From the NCBI GenBank assembly GCA_031308135.1, contig JAHLJT010004567.1, forward strand, positions 133,275,060-133,339,059: a stretch of 64,000 bases of DNA. The letters are read 5' to 3'. Made by a program: the position numbers and the translations under genes. The stretch comes from Acheta domesticus (taxonomy: Eukaryota > Arthropoda > Insecta > Orthoptera > Gryllidae). Positions 33,926 through 46,586 of the stretch are shown here, in pieces. The first letter of the stretch is position 1, and each line of letters opens with the position of its first letter. Under the pieces are notes generated by a model. The model made no database searches and was not told the origin of the DNA. It was given only the letters and a program-made list of their open reading frames with translations.

Positions 33926-36900
33926 TCACCTTGTCGACATCTGGCCATCCCACGGATGTTAGTCCCAGGGACCCAGAGCCGGCAGTAGCTTGAAGCCATC
34001 GTCAGAGATGGACACGGGATGAATTAAAGGAGGTGATGTGGTGCTTTTACTATGCAAAAGCGAAAAATGGGGGCTCAGAAATAGAAGTCTTTAAGATAAG
34101 GAGAGAGCGGAACCCAGATATGAGACCTACCCTAGACTCAAAGAAGCTTGCCAGTCAACGACGATACATACTCAGCAGTGGAAAATTCACAGCAGAACAA
34201 CTTGCAGACATCCAGAGGAACGCGGAGTATGTTCATAGATCAAACTATCCACATGACGAACATTTAGAACCATCTAAAATCCCTGAAAACGATGGTCCCC
34301 TTGAAGTTTCATCTCTTCCAAATGAAACATCCGTCAGTGGTGAAAATTCATCTGGCCATGAGTCACACGATAAGGACATGATGCGGGATCTCCTCGGACG
34401 CGAGATAGAACGAGTGCGTCTACTTCCATTGGAATCTCGTGCACAGTTGAGGAGAACTTACGAAAATGCTAAAGCTAAGAGAGTGATAGAAACAGCGAAT
34501 TCTGTCTTAAATGAGGTTGTACAGACCTCAAGTAGAGATCTAGATATTACTGAAATTAATCGCATCGTGTATGCAACTGGATATCTAGTATCTCAGATAA
34601 TCTTGGGACCAGCCAAGAACACCGATGGCCGACAGCCGGACAGAGTAAAAAGCTCCGTACCTCCATGGATGAAAAGAATTATGAAACAGATAGCCGACAC
34701 ACGGCGTGAAATATCACTCCTAGCCGAGGCATTTTCTAAGTCAAACCACACGTATAAAGTTCAACAAAAAATACTCCATGTTGAACAAAAATACCTAATT
34801 GACAATGACACAACAAGGCTAATGGTAGCTGAAAAGCTAAAAGAGAAAATCCAAGCATGGGCTCAACGAATAAGGCGGTACAAACGTAGAGAAGATTTCC
34901 GTGTACAGAACCGGTTGTTTGAAACAGACGCGAAGAGATTCTATCGCAGTCTGACTCAAAAACCGAATGGCAACGCTGCCCCTCCTTCAAAAGATGACGT
35001 CGAAACATTTTGGGCAGGAATCTGGGAGGAAACCAGATCCTACAACAAAGACGCATCGTGGCTCCAATCTGAAGTTGATGCTGCCAATGGACTCGTGGAA
35101 ACAGTGGAACATGTTCAAGGATTCTCGAAAGAGGACCTATGCCAAACAATTAAGAACATGGGAAACTGGAAATCCCCTGGGGTTGATAAGATCCAGATTT
35201 ATTGGATTAAGAAATTAACAGCATTACATTGTCATCTAGCAAAGGCTGTTAATACAATTTTAGAAAACCCTAAGGAACTCCGCGAATGGCTCACTCGCGG
35301 CATCACGTATTTGCTACCGAAAGCAGGAGACAGCTCTTTGACGAAGAACTACAGGCCAATTACTTGCCTGCCAGTAATGTACAAACATAACTGCAGCTAT
35401 AGCTGACAAAATGTATAGGCACCTAGAGAAGAACCATCTGTTGCCAGTTGAACAGAAAGGATGTCGCAGAGGTTCCTATGGCTGTAAGGAAATCTTGCTT
35501 CTGAATAAAATAATTTTGAATGATGTAAAGAAACGAAAACGTAATTTAAGCATGGCTTGGATTGACTACCAGAAGGCCTTTGACAGTGTACCACACGATT
35601 GGATTTTGAAGACCATGGAGATCTATCGATTTCATCCTACACTGGTTGAGTTTTGCAAGGCTAGTATGAAGTCGTGGAGCACCAGGTTACTAAACCACAG
35701 CGGAAAGGGAGTAGTAGAAACAAATATTCAGATTAACAGGGGAATTTTTCAAGGAGATTCACTATCCCCTCTGCTGTTTTGCATTAGTTTGATCCCTCTA
35801 TCGAGACAGCTGTCGCACACTAACTTTGGTTACAAGCTCCATGGTGATGAAAGGCCTGTATCACATTTATTTTACATGGATGATCTTAAAGTGTTTGCTA
35901 GGAATGAAGCGATTCTCTCCCAAATGAAGTCTGTCATCAATGATTTTAGCAATGATATATGCATGACGTTTGGTCTTGACAAGTGTGCAAAAATGAACTT
36001 AAAAAGAGGCAAAATGACCACGTCAGAGAACATTGAAGTTGATAGACACACTGTGATTCAAGATCTTGAGCCACGTATAACTTACAAATATCTGGGAAGA
36101 ATGTGAGACCATCTCCAACGACACAATGAAAGAGAGAATTCGCAAGGAGTATTATAGAAGAGCGAGACTTGTCCTGCAGTCCGCTCTGAACTCCAGGAAT
36201 AAAATATCAGCAATAGGTAGTTTGGCGGTGCCTGTAGCCGAATACAGTTTCGGAGTAGTAGACTGAACTGAACAGGAAATTCGCATCATGGATCGAAAAA
36301 ACAAAAAACTGCTTACAGTGCATCATGTTGCCCACCCCCGAGCTGATGTACATAGCCTTTGTGTCACGTAAGGAAGGAGGAAGAGGTCTGAGACAAATTG
36401 AAGCCTCCTGGCACAATGCAATAACCGGGATGGGAAAGTATGTAGTCAGCCATCAAGATGACCTACTAATGAGGCAGGTCATGAAATCTGACCGAAGAAT
36501 GGGAAACAGAGGCAAGAAGCATTGCGAACAAGACTATGCAAGACACCCAGAATGACAGAGACACTGAACTTCTGATGCTACTTAATATGAAATTTGAGAC
36601 ACAAAAAATGTTAAAGAAATCATGGAGAGACAAACCACTCCACGGACAATATTTGAAACGAATGGACAAGGTGCAGATCAATAAAGATCAATCATTTATA
36701 TGGCTTAAAAGGGGAAGAATGAAACCAGAATCGGAAGCACTTGTAATAGCTGCCCAAGATCAGGCCTTGAGAACACGACATCATGATAAAGCGGTTCTCA
36801 AAATTTCCCAAGATGATAAATGCCGCAGTTGTCAGGAACACGTAGAAACCATTGATCATATTGTCTCAGCTTGTCCAATCCTAGCGAAGACCGAATACTT

Positions 36901-37465
36901 GAAAAGACACGACAGGGTAGCTACCTCCACTGGCAGATCTGTACCGCCCTCGAAGTTCCAAACACATACCCCAAGTGATACGAACACTCACCGAAACCGG
37001 TGACGTCTGTTGGATTGTGTACGATATTGTACGACCAACAAATTCAAACTGATCGCACGATATAGTCATCCGGGATTTGGAGAAAAAATCGTGTTTACTT
37101 GTCGATGTTGATGTACCTTGCGATCAAAACGTCGTTACCAAGGAGGCAGAGAAACGTCTTAAGTACAAGAGTTTGGAAATCGAGATCAACCGAATGTGGG
37201 GCGTAAAAGCACAGGTCGTCCCGATAGTTATCGGAGCTCTGGGATTGGTTCCGCAAAATTTGAGTAAGAACTTGTCTAAACTCCCTGGTAATTCAAAAGA
37301 CTGGGAGGTGCAAGAAATTGCTTTATTTGGAACAGCCCACATTTTGCGCAAAGTATTGTAGAGGCACTGACAGTCACCGGATCTGCTCCTGAGGTAGCTG
37401 GTTGCAACCTGGAGTAGATTTTATATTCAGCCGACTCATAACATCTTTAGTCGTGATGTGTGGAA
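33925..37465 (+). mobile_element. R4/Dong-like non-LTR retrotransposon, nearly full length
   Basis: A ~3.54-kb element lying between two (AAT)n tracts. It has a short 5'UTR, one long decayed frame (Myb-like N-terminus, reverse transcriptase, zinc knuckle, restriction-like endonuclease) and a ~100-bp 3'UTR. The single-ORF layout with a C-terminal RLE is that of the R4/Dong clade, and Dong elements are known to insert in TAA repeats. A second copy at 7533-9395 confirms the 3' boundary at (TAA)n. I infer the clade from layout and motifs. I did not compute a tree. Confidence 0.85.
34000..37361 (+). pseudogene. R4/Dong-like ORF: Myb-like, RT, CCHC, RLE (disrupted)
   Basis: The N-terminal segment (from 34000) reads RQRWTRDELKEVMWCFYYAK then a long helical linker. 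RT motifs: WKSPGVDKIQ (35170), LLPKAGD...NYRPITCLP (35310-35375), [18 protein letters not shown] (35553), [15 protein letters not shown] (35740) and the catalytic YMDD (about 35874). The zinc knuckle is CRSCQ.H...IDHIVSAC (36825-36875). The endonuclease is LLVDVDVPCDQN..TKEAEK..KY (37095-37170), then VVPIVIGALG. Lesions: a frameshift at about 35387; a 5-bp loss at 36096/36097; TGA at 36264-36266 where the other copy has TGG; a 2-bp loss near 36357; a 14-bp loss near 36516; and stops before the endonuclease. RT catalysis residues survive, but the protein cannot be made whole. Confidence 0.85.
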
Positions 37466-37493
37466 AAATAATAATAATAATAAATAATAATAT
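37466..37493 (+). repeat. (AAT)n microsatellite at LINE 3' end
   Basis: About nine AAT units with one AAAT slip, directly after the 3'UTR. Confidence 0.9.
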
Positions 37494-37962
37494 TCTCTAA
37501 TTCATAACCAGACAAATTTTCACCATTGACGTTTGTTTGGAAGGAGATGAGTTTTCATCAGTTTCAAAGGTACCAGATGGTTCTGAACGTTTGCCATATG
37601 GATAATTCGAAAGAATAGCACTCTTCACATTTTCTTTAATATCAGAAAGTTCTTAAGCTGTGAATTTTCTACTGCTGATTATGTATCACCATGAACTGGA
37701 CAGCTTCGTTAAGTCTAGAGGTCGTCTATCTGCATTTTGCTTTTCTATGTACTGAAAACAATTTTTGAACACTTTTTTCTTTTATAAAGTAAAACGACCG
37801 CATTACTCCCTTTAACTCGTCCATTAGCCATCTCCTACTATGTCTTTGAGCAACTGCCTTTTCTGGATCCCTTCGTCTACCACCCATTTCATAGCTTCTC
37901 ATCGACATTGTGTCATTACTCGGGGTTCGGCATTGGAAGTTTCTCATCTGTTCCTTCCGTAA
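37494..37962. other. No gene seen
   Basis: AT-rich, with a short minus-strand frame at 37726-37947 lacking a known domain. Confidence 0.45.
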
Positions 37963-38192
37963 GCTGATAACAGGAAATCCAAAGGTTCGTATCTCTTCCC
38001 TCCCTCCCTACTTCCTACTATAGATACATATGCTGCTTCTTTCCAGGTACTATAGATACAGATGCCACTTTCCAGGGCTAATAAAAGTTCAAAGATTCAT
38101 AGCTCTTCCCTCTCTATTATAGATACAGCTGCTGCTTCTTCCATGGTTCGATAACAAGAAATCTCAAGATTCATAGCTTTTCCCTCTCTATA
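37963..38192 (+). repeat. Degenerate tandem repeat, ~75-bp unit
   Basis: Units share the order GATAACA.GAAATC, AGATTCATAGCTCTTCCCTC, CTATAGATACA and GCTGCTTCTT. The MITE that follows interrupts the array, which resumes with ACTATAGATCCAAC at about 38430. Confidence 0.7.
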
Positions 38193-38420
38193 CTTCGGTT
38201 TTTATAACTTGGCGCGTCAGATCATGTCTTCACGATGGAATATCTCACGGCAGTTCGTGTCTTTCTTGGTTGTGCCGCTAGATGTTGCATGATCGCGATC
38301 GTTTCAAACAGTGTGATATGACTAGCGGCATCTAGCGGGACGACCGAGAAAGACGCGGAATGCTGTGAGATATTCCATCGTGATGACAGGTCCTAACGCG
38401 CCACGTTATAAAAACGGAAG
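38193..38420. mobile_element. Palindromic MITE, 228 bp, TA target site
   Basis: Arms of about 95 bp are near-perfect reverse complements. The left begins CTTCGGTTTTTATAACTTGG and the right, read inward, CTTCCGTTTTTATAACGTGG. Both contain CACGATGGAATATCTCAC and CCGCTAGATG. TA flanks both sides, as for Tc1/mariner-related MITEs. No coding capacity. Confidence 0.85.
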
Positions 38421-38422
38421 TA

Positions 38423-39664
38423 TTCTTTCTACTATAGATCCAACTTCCCGTAGAATGGGGCAGGTACTGTTGCAGCCGCCGCTGTGGATCAGACGTTGCG
38501 GTGAGACTCTTCGAGATGCCCCTTCCTCTATCTCAATCCTCTTCTCCTTCGAAGGTACTATTGACGCTGGTCTCTAGAGTAATTCTTCTCTGTCCCCTTA
38601 CTATTCACCCGTTCGGGAAGGGAGGCATCGGTACCTACGCTATCGCCATGTCTCTTTTTGCAGAATCACTGAGTACTCAACTCACCAATGACGAAGTCAT
38701 GCATTTCCTTGATGCCATTATCTACATATTTCAAACAGTAATGATGTAGTAAGATAAACGAATAGAAAGATTTTTCTTTTAGAAATAAGTTTCAGATTTC
38801 TAATTAATCGAATTTTGTGATTTTCTCTTTAAATGAAACGTTGTGAGCTCTAGAATTCTATCTCAAATTAATAGAATGACCTCTTATCTGCCATCGTTTG
38901 TCCATTACTTTATTTTCAAGACCAAACATAATAGTAATTGGTGTTGCTTTCTTTGGCACGAATTTGAATCTATCTACCGAAAGCAGTCGTTTCGTCATCT
39001 GGAGTACAAGTGTAAGGTTATACTTAGCGAAGATATCGATATTTATGTTCGAAGATCGATTAGCTTTGTTACACACATGTGAGTGCATATAAACTCAATT
39101 TCGAGTAATAATCTGACACGTGCGATCTCTCAATCAGTAGTTGCATTCCCAGCACTCCGGTGATATCCTTCCTGTAGTAGATAAAAATGCATGCCACTAA
39201 GAAAACCTGTCACGAACCGGTTTGGATAGAGATTTCAGACTCACTAGTCGAGAGGTAGAAAAATATGACCCTAATCGTTTCATAACCGTTGACAATGTTA
39301 GAGTACGTTTTAATTTCGAAACCAGACTTCTGTGTTGTTTATCCACTACGTTTTGAAGTATTAGGCTGTGTTCCTGGCACACACACGTCAATACTTTAGT
39401 AAAAATGATTACTGTCTTTGCTCATTTCGATTTGGGTTTTTTCTTCTTCTTTGATCCTGTTCTTACGTAGACGGAAGTTATGTGCCCCATCTAGACGGCT
39501 ACACAGTATTATCATCATGATAGGTTTTCTTGCGAGGATATAATCAGTGCCTGATGGTACTAAAGGAAGTGATAAAGTGATGATGAGAAATGAAAGGACC
39601 AGGATGATGGTGAGGGGTGCTAGGTGGGAGGTGAGAGGTAGGAGGTAATCGTGGCCTTTTTTAC
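38423..39664. other. No gene seen
   Basis: Mixed to AT-rich. Short frames on both strands, none with a recognised domain. 39540-39650 is GA-rich with GATGATG runs. Confidence 0.45.
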
Positions 39665-40029
39665 TTTCTCACTCTCAGTCCGAATCAGTGAAAAACTACT
39701 GATTAACAGTGACTATTCACCGATGGTGTCAATTATAACCCTGCTACTGACAATCAGTGAATTGAACTGAACAAATCAGTGAAAATTGGGTCCACTTTTT
39801 GAATTAGTGAAACTTCACTGTTTGAATCAGCGAAGACGACTGAACGGTCAGTGAGCGATGGTGGTGCGGCACTTTTACCACGGACGACCAGTGAAATGCT
39901 GGCGGTCTTTATGAAAAGGTTCGCATATTCGCTGATTGACAACGAAACTACCAATTTCGACTGAAGATATCAGTGACTTCGGCTCTCACTGATTGAATCA
40001 GTGAGAATTTCACTGATTCAGATTCAGAG
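39665..40029. repeat. Degenerate array of AATCAGTGA / TCACTGATT words
   Basis: At least a dozen near-matches to AATCAGTGA or its reverse complement are scattered irregularly. They include a palindromic pair at about 39986-40020 (TCACTGATTGAATCAGTGAG). The array directly adjoins the tail side of the minus-strand SINE-B. Nature unknown. Confidence 0.55.
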
Positions 40030-40165
40030 AGCAGAATTCGCCTTATGACCGAGGGAAACCATGAAAAATCCCGGCTGTGAAACCCCAGATGACCGGCCCG
40101 GGGATCGAACCCGCACCTCCCGACTGCGAAGTCAGTGCGCTTCGCACTGAGCCACTTTGCTCGGT
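40030..40165 (-). mobile_element. SINE-B copy (head and core)
   Basis: Minus-strand reading: A box GTGGCTCAGTGCG (40143-40155), GCACTGACTTCGCAGTCGGG, and B box GGGTTCGATCCCC (about 40099-40111). Then follow GGTCATCTGG, CATGGTTTCCC and AAGGCGAATTCTG. It matches SINE-B at 32984 in the head but has no (AAT)n tail. Confidence 0.75.
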
Positions 40166-41430
40166 TTGGGTTTGCTACCATCATAGAAATAATTGGAAAT
40201 AATTTTACATACGTGTTGTGTATCGGCAATTACATATCTTTTTACTAGTTGGACACTGCGATTAAACTGCAAAAACGTAAGAAAAGTAGAACAAGGAAAA
40301 TGGAACACCCTAAAATATTGTTTCATGTCGTTTTGTACTGATTCTTCCAGATTAATTAAATGAGGGAAGTTTACACATTACAGAACAACACTATCACCAA
40401 TCATTGTGAAAACACATTGGGAATTTAATTGAAATGTTTTATATGTTCACATACGCTGTAGTACATTACAGTATGGAAATTTGCTATATGCGTTAACTTG
40501 AAACGTAATGCATCACATCTAATTATGCACTCTCATTTTTTTTGTAAAATGATAATATACTATTAGCCAAAGGATTGTGGGGCATTACACTTGTATACAC
40601 TCTCTAATACTTTCATTTAAAAACACTCAATATTCGAATTAGAAAGCTCCCATAATACAATTTTAAAGCACTGATAATTCAGTCAGAAAGCTATCTTTGC
40701 TTTGCTAACTATAACCTCATGAAACATAGACTGCTTTCGATTGGTCAATTAAAAAAAGGAGCAACAAAACGTCCACGACCAACTACATATCTATTACACA
40801 ATGTAATTGAAAACGACTTAAAGCCCTAACAAAGAAAATTAGCGTTCATTATATTAATTTCAAGACACTATTAAAATTTAGTGTTTGTGTAATACACGAC
40901 TTAATAAAAGCATATAATAACACACCAAGCACCCACTACCTATCAAAGAAAAAATACGAAATTCCGTTCAGTAGCAAGCTCAAACGTCATTTTAAACGAA
41001 AAGCCTCAGCGTTTTACATGTATATAGAAGCGCACTTTGCTTGATATTCATGATTAGCTGTGTTGATTTTAACCGTTTAATCCTGAGAATGTCCAAAATT
41101 CCGAAAGAGATAAAGAGGCAGTAATCATAACTATAAGAAATAGTCTTCAAAGAGCAAAAAAGTGTGTATTATCTTCCACAAAAGATATAGACATCTGGCC
41201 ACTGAAGGAAATCCGTTCACATGTTAGGCTTCAAAAGAAGAAATTCACAAAGCCCTTGGTGAAAACAATCCTCATTTCTTCACGCGATCGGTTTAAATCT
41301 TCGCATACAGAGAGCTCACAAGAAACAGACTACACCATTTACACAGACAATATGCGTTTTATACTCTATTATTCATGACATAGGAATTGCGAATAAAATA
41401 AAAATTTGAACTTCACACTTTTCAGTTCCC
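40166..41430. other. AT-rich, no gene seen
   Basis: AT-rich sequence without a recognisable repeat or domain. Confidence 0.5.
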
Positions 41431-41716
41431 CATGGCGGCGACTGTACGCACGGGCTTCCGCATTCCGCTGAACTCCTGCGACCGACGGCTGCGGCTTAGC
41501 GAGACGAGCGTTAAGTGTTTGCTCGCTCCCTTTCCGGTTTATTTCGAAGTCGCGCGTTTCGTAGCCTTTGCCCCTACCTTATTCAACGTAAACCCACCCA
41601 CACTGCAGAGCAAAAGCTGAAAGCCCCCTGTCTGCCTCCATCCACCCACCTCTGACTCGCCCGTTCCACCTGTCTCCTTCAACGCCCTGTCTGGTCTGCC
41701 TCCTCTCCACTTCTCC

Positions 41717-42083
41717 CCGCCGCACTTGTCCCCGCCCCGCTTGTCCCCGCCCCGCTTGTCCCCGCTAATGCCCGCCACGCTTGTTCTCACCTCGCTTGTC
41801 CCCACCCTGCGTGTCCCCGCCACGCTTGTCCCCGCCTCGCTTGTCCCCGCCCGCATGTCCCCGCCTCGTTTGTCCCCGCCACGATTGTCCCCGCCTCGCT
41901 TGTCCCCGCCCGCATGTCCCCGCCTCGTTTGTCCCCGCCACGATTGTCCCCGCCGCGCTTGTCCCCGCCACGCGTGTCCCCGCCACGCTTGCCCTCGCCA
42001 CGCTTGCCCCCGCCACGCTTGCCCCCGCCACGCTTGCCCCCGCCACGCTTGGCCCCGCCACGCTTGGCCCCGCCACGCTTGAC
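41717..42083 (+). repeat. Minisatellite, 15-bp unit CTTGTCCCCGCCACG
   Basis: About 24 units with point variants. A block CCGCATGTCCCCGCCTCG recurs, showing block duplication. The late units change to CTTGCCCCCGCCACG. Open frames across it are periodic artefacts. Confidence 0.9.
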
Positions 42084-42086
42084 TCC

Positions 42087-42113
42087 TCTCTCTCTTTCTC
42101 TCTCTCTCTCTCT
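42087..42113 (+). repeat. (CT)n tract
   Basis: CT dinucleotide run with one TTT interruption, directly after the minisatellite. Confidence 0.9.
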
Positions 42114-44869
42114 AATCGACTCCCTACCTCTCCGTCTCGCCCAAATTCACCACCTTCATTCCACCTTACCATGCCCTCCTTCAGTTCTCGCTTCACTTCG
42201 CCCAGTTTCGGCGCGCTCCGTCCCACCTCTTCTCGTTCTTCCCCTCTCCACGTTGTTCCGCCTCTCGACATCCTTCTCTACCGTCTCTCCTCTTCGTTCC
42301 AAATCACAATTACTTTCCGGCCCTCAGTTCTCCTTGTTCGCTTCGTCCCGATCGCCCCGCGCTCCGTCCCATCTCTTTCCGCTCTTCCCCTCTCCGCGTT
42401 GTTTCATCTCTTCCTACCCTACCCTCTCTCTCCGCCTCGTTTCGCTTCACCATGACTTCCCCCCTCATCACTTCTCACCTCAACCCACCGCACTGCGTCC
42501 CCATCTTCTCCCTCTTCCCCTCTCCACACTGTTCCATCTCTCCCTTCCCTACACTACTCCCTGACCTCCCTCCGCCCCGTTTCACCTCACCCTGCCTTTC
42601 CCGCGTTCAGTTCTCATCTCACCTCGCCTCGCTTCGCCGCGCTCCGTCCCTCGCCGCGTGCGTTCCGGCTGCTCGCGGGGGAGCAGAGAAATCTTTTGTT
42701 TGTTCGGTGCCCTTTCATCGCGGCGACGACGGCGGCGGCGGCGTGGGCGGTGTGGGCGGTGTGGGCGGGGCAAATAACGTTCGGAAGGCTGAGCAGCGCG
42801 ATCGGCGCTTGTCGGCCGCTCCGTTTCCGGGGATTGGATCCGGCCGCGGCCCAAAGCAGCGCTGTGATCGCAACGCACCGCACTCTCTTCACAGCGCTGC
42901 GCCACAATGGACCTCCCCTCACGGTGCGCCCACAAGGGCCAAACGAGTGGCTTGGAACAAACTCTGGAGTTATTTACAATGGACGGGTTTTACCAAGCAG
43001 AAAACGAACCGAAGAGACCTTTTGAGAGTGACGAATTCGTTAACCTTATATTACAGGCCACTTACATCTCTGTAACTGGTACGATTTTGGCTTATTCACA
43101 ACGATGCCGAAAGATTCGTTATCTTCCCTTTGAATTCGTTTTATAATTTGACCAAACAGAACACTTCTAGTTTACATGAAGGAATTTTGCAATATTTTGA
43201 TTATTCTCATCCATCTACGTAGGTGCTGCCTAACGAAGAATATTATAAGTTTTTTGACAAGAGAATTTAACGGGAAAGTTGAAATAACTAGCGTGATTTA
43301 AAGACTGCAGATGTGTCGTAATATGTCTTTCAAGAAGTAAAGCAACATGTTTGAGTTTGTACATCGTTCAAGACAGAGCTAACATAGTCAAACTGGTTTT
43401 CAGCATAAGATGTACGCTTAAAAACGTTGGTTTTGTTTCCAGCTTTTTCCAATATTTTACATCTATTTTAATATCTTATAGAAACATTATTTCTATTAAC
43501 AAAAGCAAAATCATGAGCGTGGCATAAAACAATCTATTTTGAATAGGCTTCTGACATAATTCACTCTCATTTTGTTCTCAGTTCCTGTAAATACAGTCTG
43601 ATAAAAAACATTTACATTTTCGTGGAATTTCATTATTGTTAGTAAGTATGCTACAGACGTGATGCTTTTGATTTTAAAATCACCTTTCAAAGAAAACTTC
43701 GTAAATATTTTATACCTGCTGGACTTTCCATCTCGGTTGTAATGGATTTCCGCGGGTCGTAGGTGAATATTAAACACAAAGTTGCTAAATGAAAAGTTAC
43801 TGCGCCTGCAGTACAAACTTTGTTTATGAAATTGGTTTGCATTTTACAAGCTGCTTTCCATTGGCGTGCCTCCCACCTTTCCATACTCATTCTGTGAGGT
43901 ATATTATTTCTGAATAAAGTATGTTGTAAAATGATTTATTACCTGAACCATGTTGAATTTGCGTCAAGGCGAGTTCTTTGAAGTTCCAAAATACCCAAAC
44001 AAAATATTTTGGTTAATGTAGATCACGTATTTAATAAAACTGCTTATATCATCAGTTAGTGAAATATAAAATACCAGTGTAACCAAACGAACATTACGTA
44101 AACTGTACATAATTATTTTTAATGTTAAAATAGCTTCATGAAGGAAATGGCTTCAATCACAGGTCTGGAATTGTACTTAACATCACACCGTGAATCAACA
44201 TTCTATTGATGCATTTTAAACATTAATTGTCAGTGATGTATATGTGTGTTATTAGATCATACAAAACAAGAAACAAATCAATTTAATCTTGTTGGATGAT
44301 AGGACATAAAAGGTGTGTGTATGGATAAAACAATATAATATAAACAATAAACAAAATATAAGAACTTTCAAAGTTCTAGAGAGATTACTCTCAATTTTTT
44401 CACGAACAATTTTAGCATATTTTAATTTTAGGGATGTTCATGATCCCAAAATGTTACCCCAAATTTGTTTGCACCGAGAATTGTATTACTGGAAATTATG
44501 CGACACCGAAATCACCTAGGCGACAGTCGTGACACTTTGCGCTGGGTGAGTCGAGCGGAGAGAGCAGATAGGAGTATGCGAGTTCCAGAGTTGGCCATAC
44601 AGTAAATATTTTCCCCTTGAATTAACGTATTGCGTGTCCTGGTGAACATATGAAAAAGGTGCAAGTGCAACGCCTGTGCATAGTGTTGAAATGTATAGAC
44701 CAGTTAATGATATAACGAGGCATGACCAATACCTACAGGTCGTATAGAAAAAATGATTTACTCAAACATATGAATGGTTTGGAAAAAATCCATTTACCTA
44801 CTCTGAATAAAGTTCGGTGAATGGTGTCAGAACGGACGATTTGGCAATGCTGGCGAAACAAAATGCTGC
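42114..44869. other. Pyrimidine/GC-rich then AT-rich, no gene recognised
   Basis: 42114-42640 is C/T-rich. 42640-42960 is CpG-rich with GGC/GCG runs and could be a promoter-type island, but no transcript evidence is visible. 43000-44869 is AT-rich. No domain was recognised in any frame. Confidence 0.4.
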
Positions 44870-45293
44870 ACATAAGTAATGGCAGGTGTTGACCATTTAG
44901 CCCCATTGTGGTTCAGTTTTCGAAAAGGTCGGGAAAGTGTGTCTGACAACCCCAGTAGAGGAAGGCCGGCGACCTCCTTCAGTGATGAAAACATTGAGAA
45001 AGTGAGAAAATTAATCATAAAATATCATCGATTAAAAGTGCACATGATAGGTGATGAACTGCAGATTAACCGTGAATCCGTACGACGAATCGTTACCCAG
45101 AATTTAGGGATGAGGAAAATGTGTTGTGATCTTGTGCCACATCACTTGACGTTCAGAAGCAGGCACGTTTACAGGCTTCACAAGGTTTTGTCGAAACGGC
45201 GTTTGGGACACCAAATTCCGTGAACTCTATAGTCAATAAGGATGAGTCCTGGTGTGTCAAGTACGGCCCTGAAACGAAACGCCAAAGAATGGA
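44870..45293 (+). pseudogene. Mariner-like transposase, N-terminal half
   Basis: Reads FRKGRESVSDNPSRGRPAT, then DENIEKVR.LI, then MIGDELQINRESVRRIV, then LGMRKMC.DLVP, and after a frameshift near 45200 DESWCVKYGPETKRQ. This is the mariner HTH region followed by the first catalytic aspartate block (DESW). It is cut at 45293 by a 1.96-kb hAT-type insertion and resumes at 47263. The N-terminus before FRKGRE is not readable. Confidence 0.8.
45286..45293 (+). other. 8-bp target-site duplication, left (AGAATGGA)
   Basis: AGAATGGA directly precedes the CAG end of the hAT-type element. An identical copy follows its CTG end at 47255-47262. Confidence 0.9.
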
Positions 45294-46586
45294 CAGAGTT
45301 GGGCAGTATCGAAAATACTTGTATTTAAAATATGTATTTTCGATACTTTTGTAATTTGTATTTTGTATCGAAAATACCTATTTAACATGTATTTTGTATT
45401 TGTATCGAAAATACTTCCTGATAGTATTTTGTATTTTCAAAATACAAAAATACTTTTTATTAATCCGTCACAAACAATCATTGGACAAGTAAATGTAGAG
45501 GGTCCCGCCACGTGGACGAGTGGAGCCGGACCTCCGGTTTCTCCGATTACGTTTTCCCCCCGACGCGTCGTCGGTTCAACCGGAGATAACCGGGGGAGCG
45601 CTGTAATCACGATGTAAGATATATTTCTTACACCGTGGTGGTAATTGTGAGCTCCCTTTCAATTTCTCGGAGAACAGGCTCCGCGTGCCAGAACGAGTGC
45701 TGTCCATGTGTGTGTCTCGTGGTCCTGTGGTTGTGCGCAGTGATTATAAACTTGTGCTTGCGGTGTTTTTAAGAGCTGATATTTCGTTACGGTATATTTA
45801 GGTAAAAATCTATTTTTTCCTGGGTACTTTGTACTAAATAAAGCTTTGTATGTACATTTTAGGTTTATTTGAACTAAAACCGTCAATTTTGTAGCGCCTA
45901 AAAGAGCCTATTTTAATATTAATACCTCTTTGTGCCTATTCTACATTTAAGAACCTAAAATGAGACTAATTTGCCAAACTTGTTTTGTCTAAGGCTCCTA
46001 TTACCTTTTTCTTCTTTGTCGGCACAACAGACAAGGATGATATTAATTTTAAGTTACTTTTAACAACCTAAATTGCATTCATCCTCTTTTACCTTTTTAT
46101 CACCTTGTCTCATTTTGTCGCCTGTAAGAGAGCGAGAAATGAATATATCGGACAAGGATCTAGCGATAAAAGTCTCCACGCCACTAATTCCTGCCTTCGT
46201 GGAGAAGCTGCCTCCGTTTCTAAGATAAAGCGATTGAATATCCCCGAAAGCAAAGTGATCTTGATCGATAAGAAACATTCATTTTCTCTTGAAAACTTGG
46301 AGAATGTATTGGTAATTTATTGTGAGGCAAAATACGGTAGGAATAATTCTAACTACTAAACTTGTTAAATAGTATTATCCCAAAATGTTCAATACTGATT
46401 CCACGTAATATTGATTTATGTTCTTATCTTTGAGTAATATAACAAATGGTTTTCTTGTATGTTACGAGTTTTATTAGTACCTATTCTACCATTTAAAAAG
46501 CCTAACAGATGCTGAAAGAACCTATTTTAGGCACCTATAATGCATATTTTAAAACCTAAAAATCCACGGTATTCATCTGATATCCA

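Noticed and set aside
42907..43146. Plus-strand ORF containing KRPFES as another Epac exon
   Set aside because: Only a chance short similarity to the RPLER start. The rest does not fit the family and there are no splice sites at the expected places.
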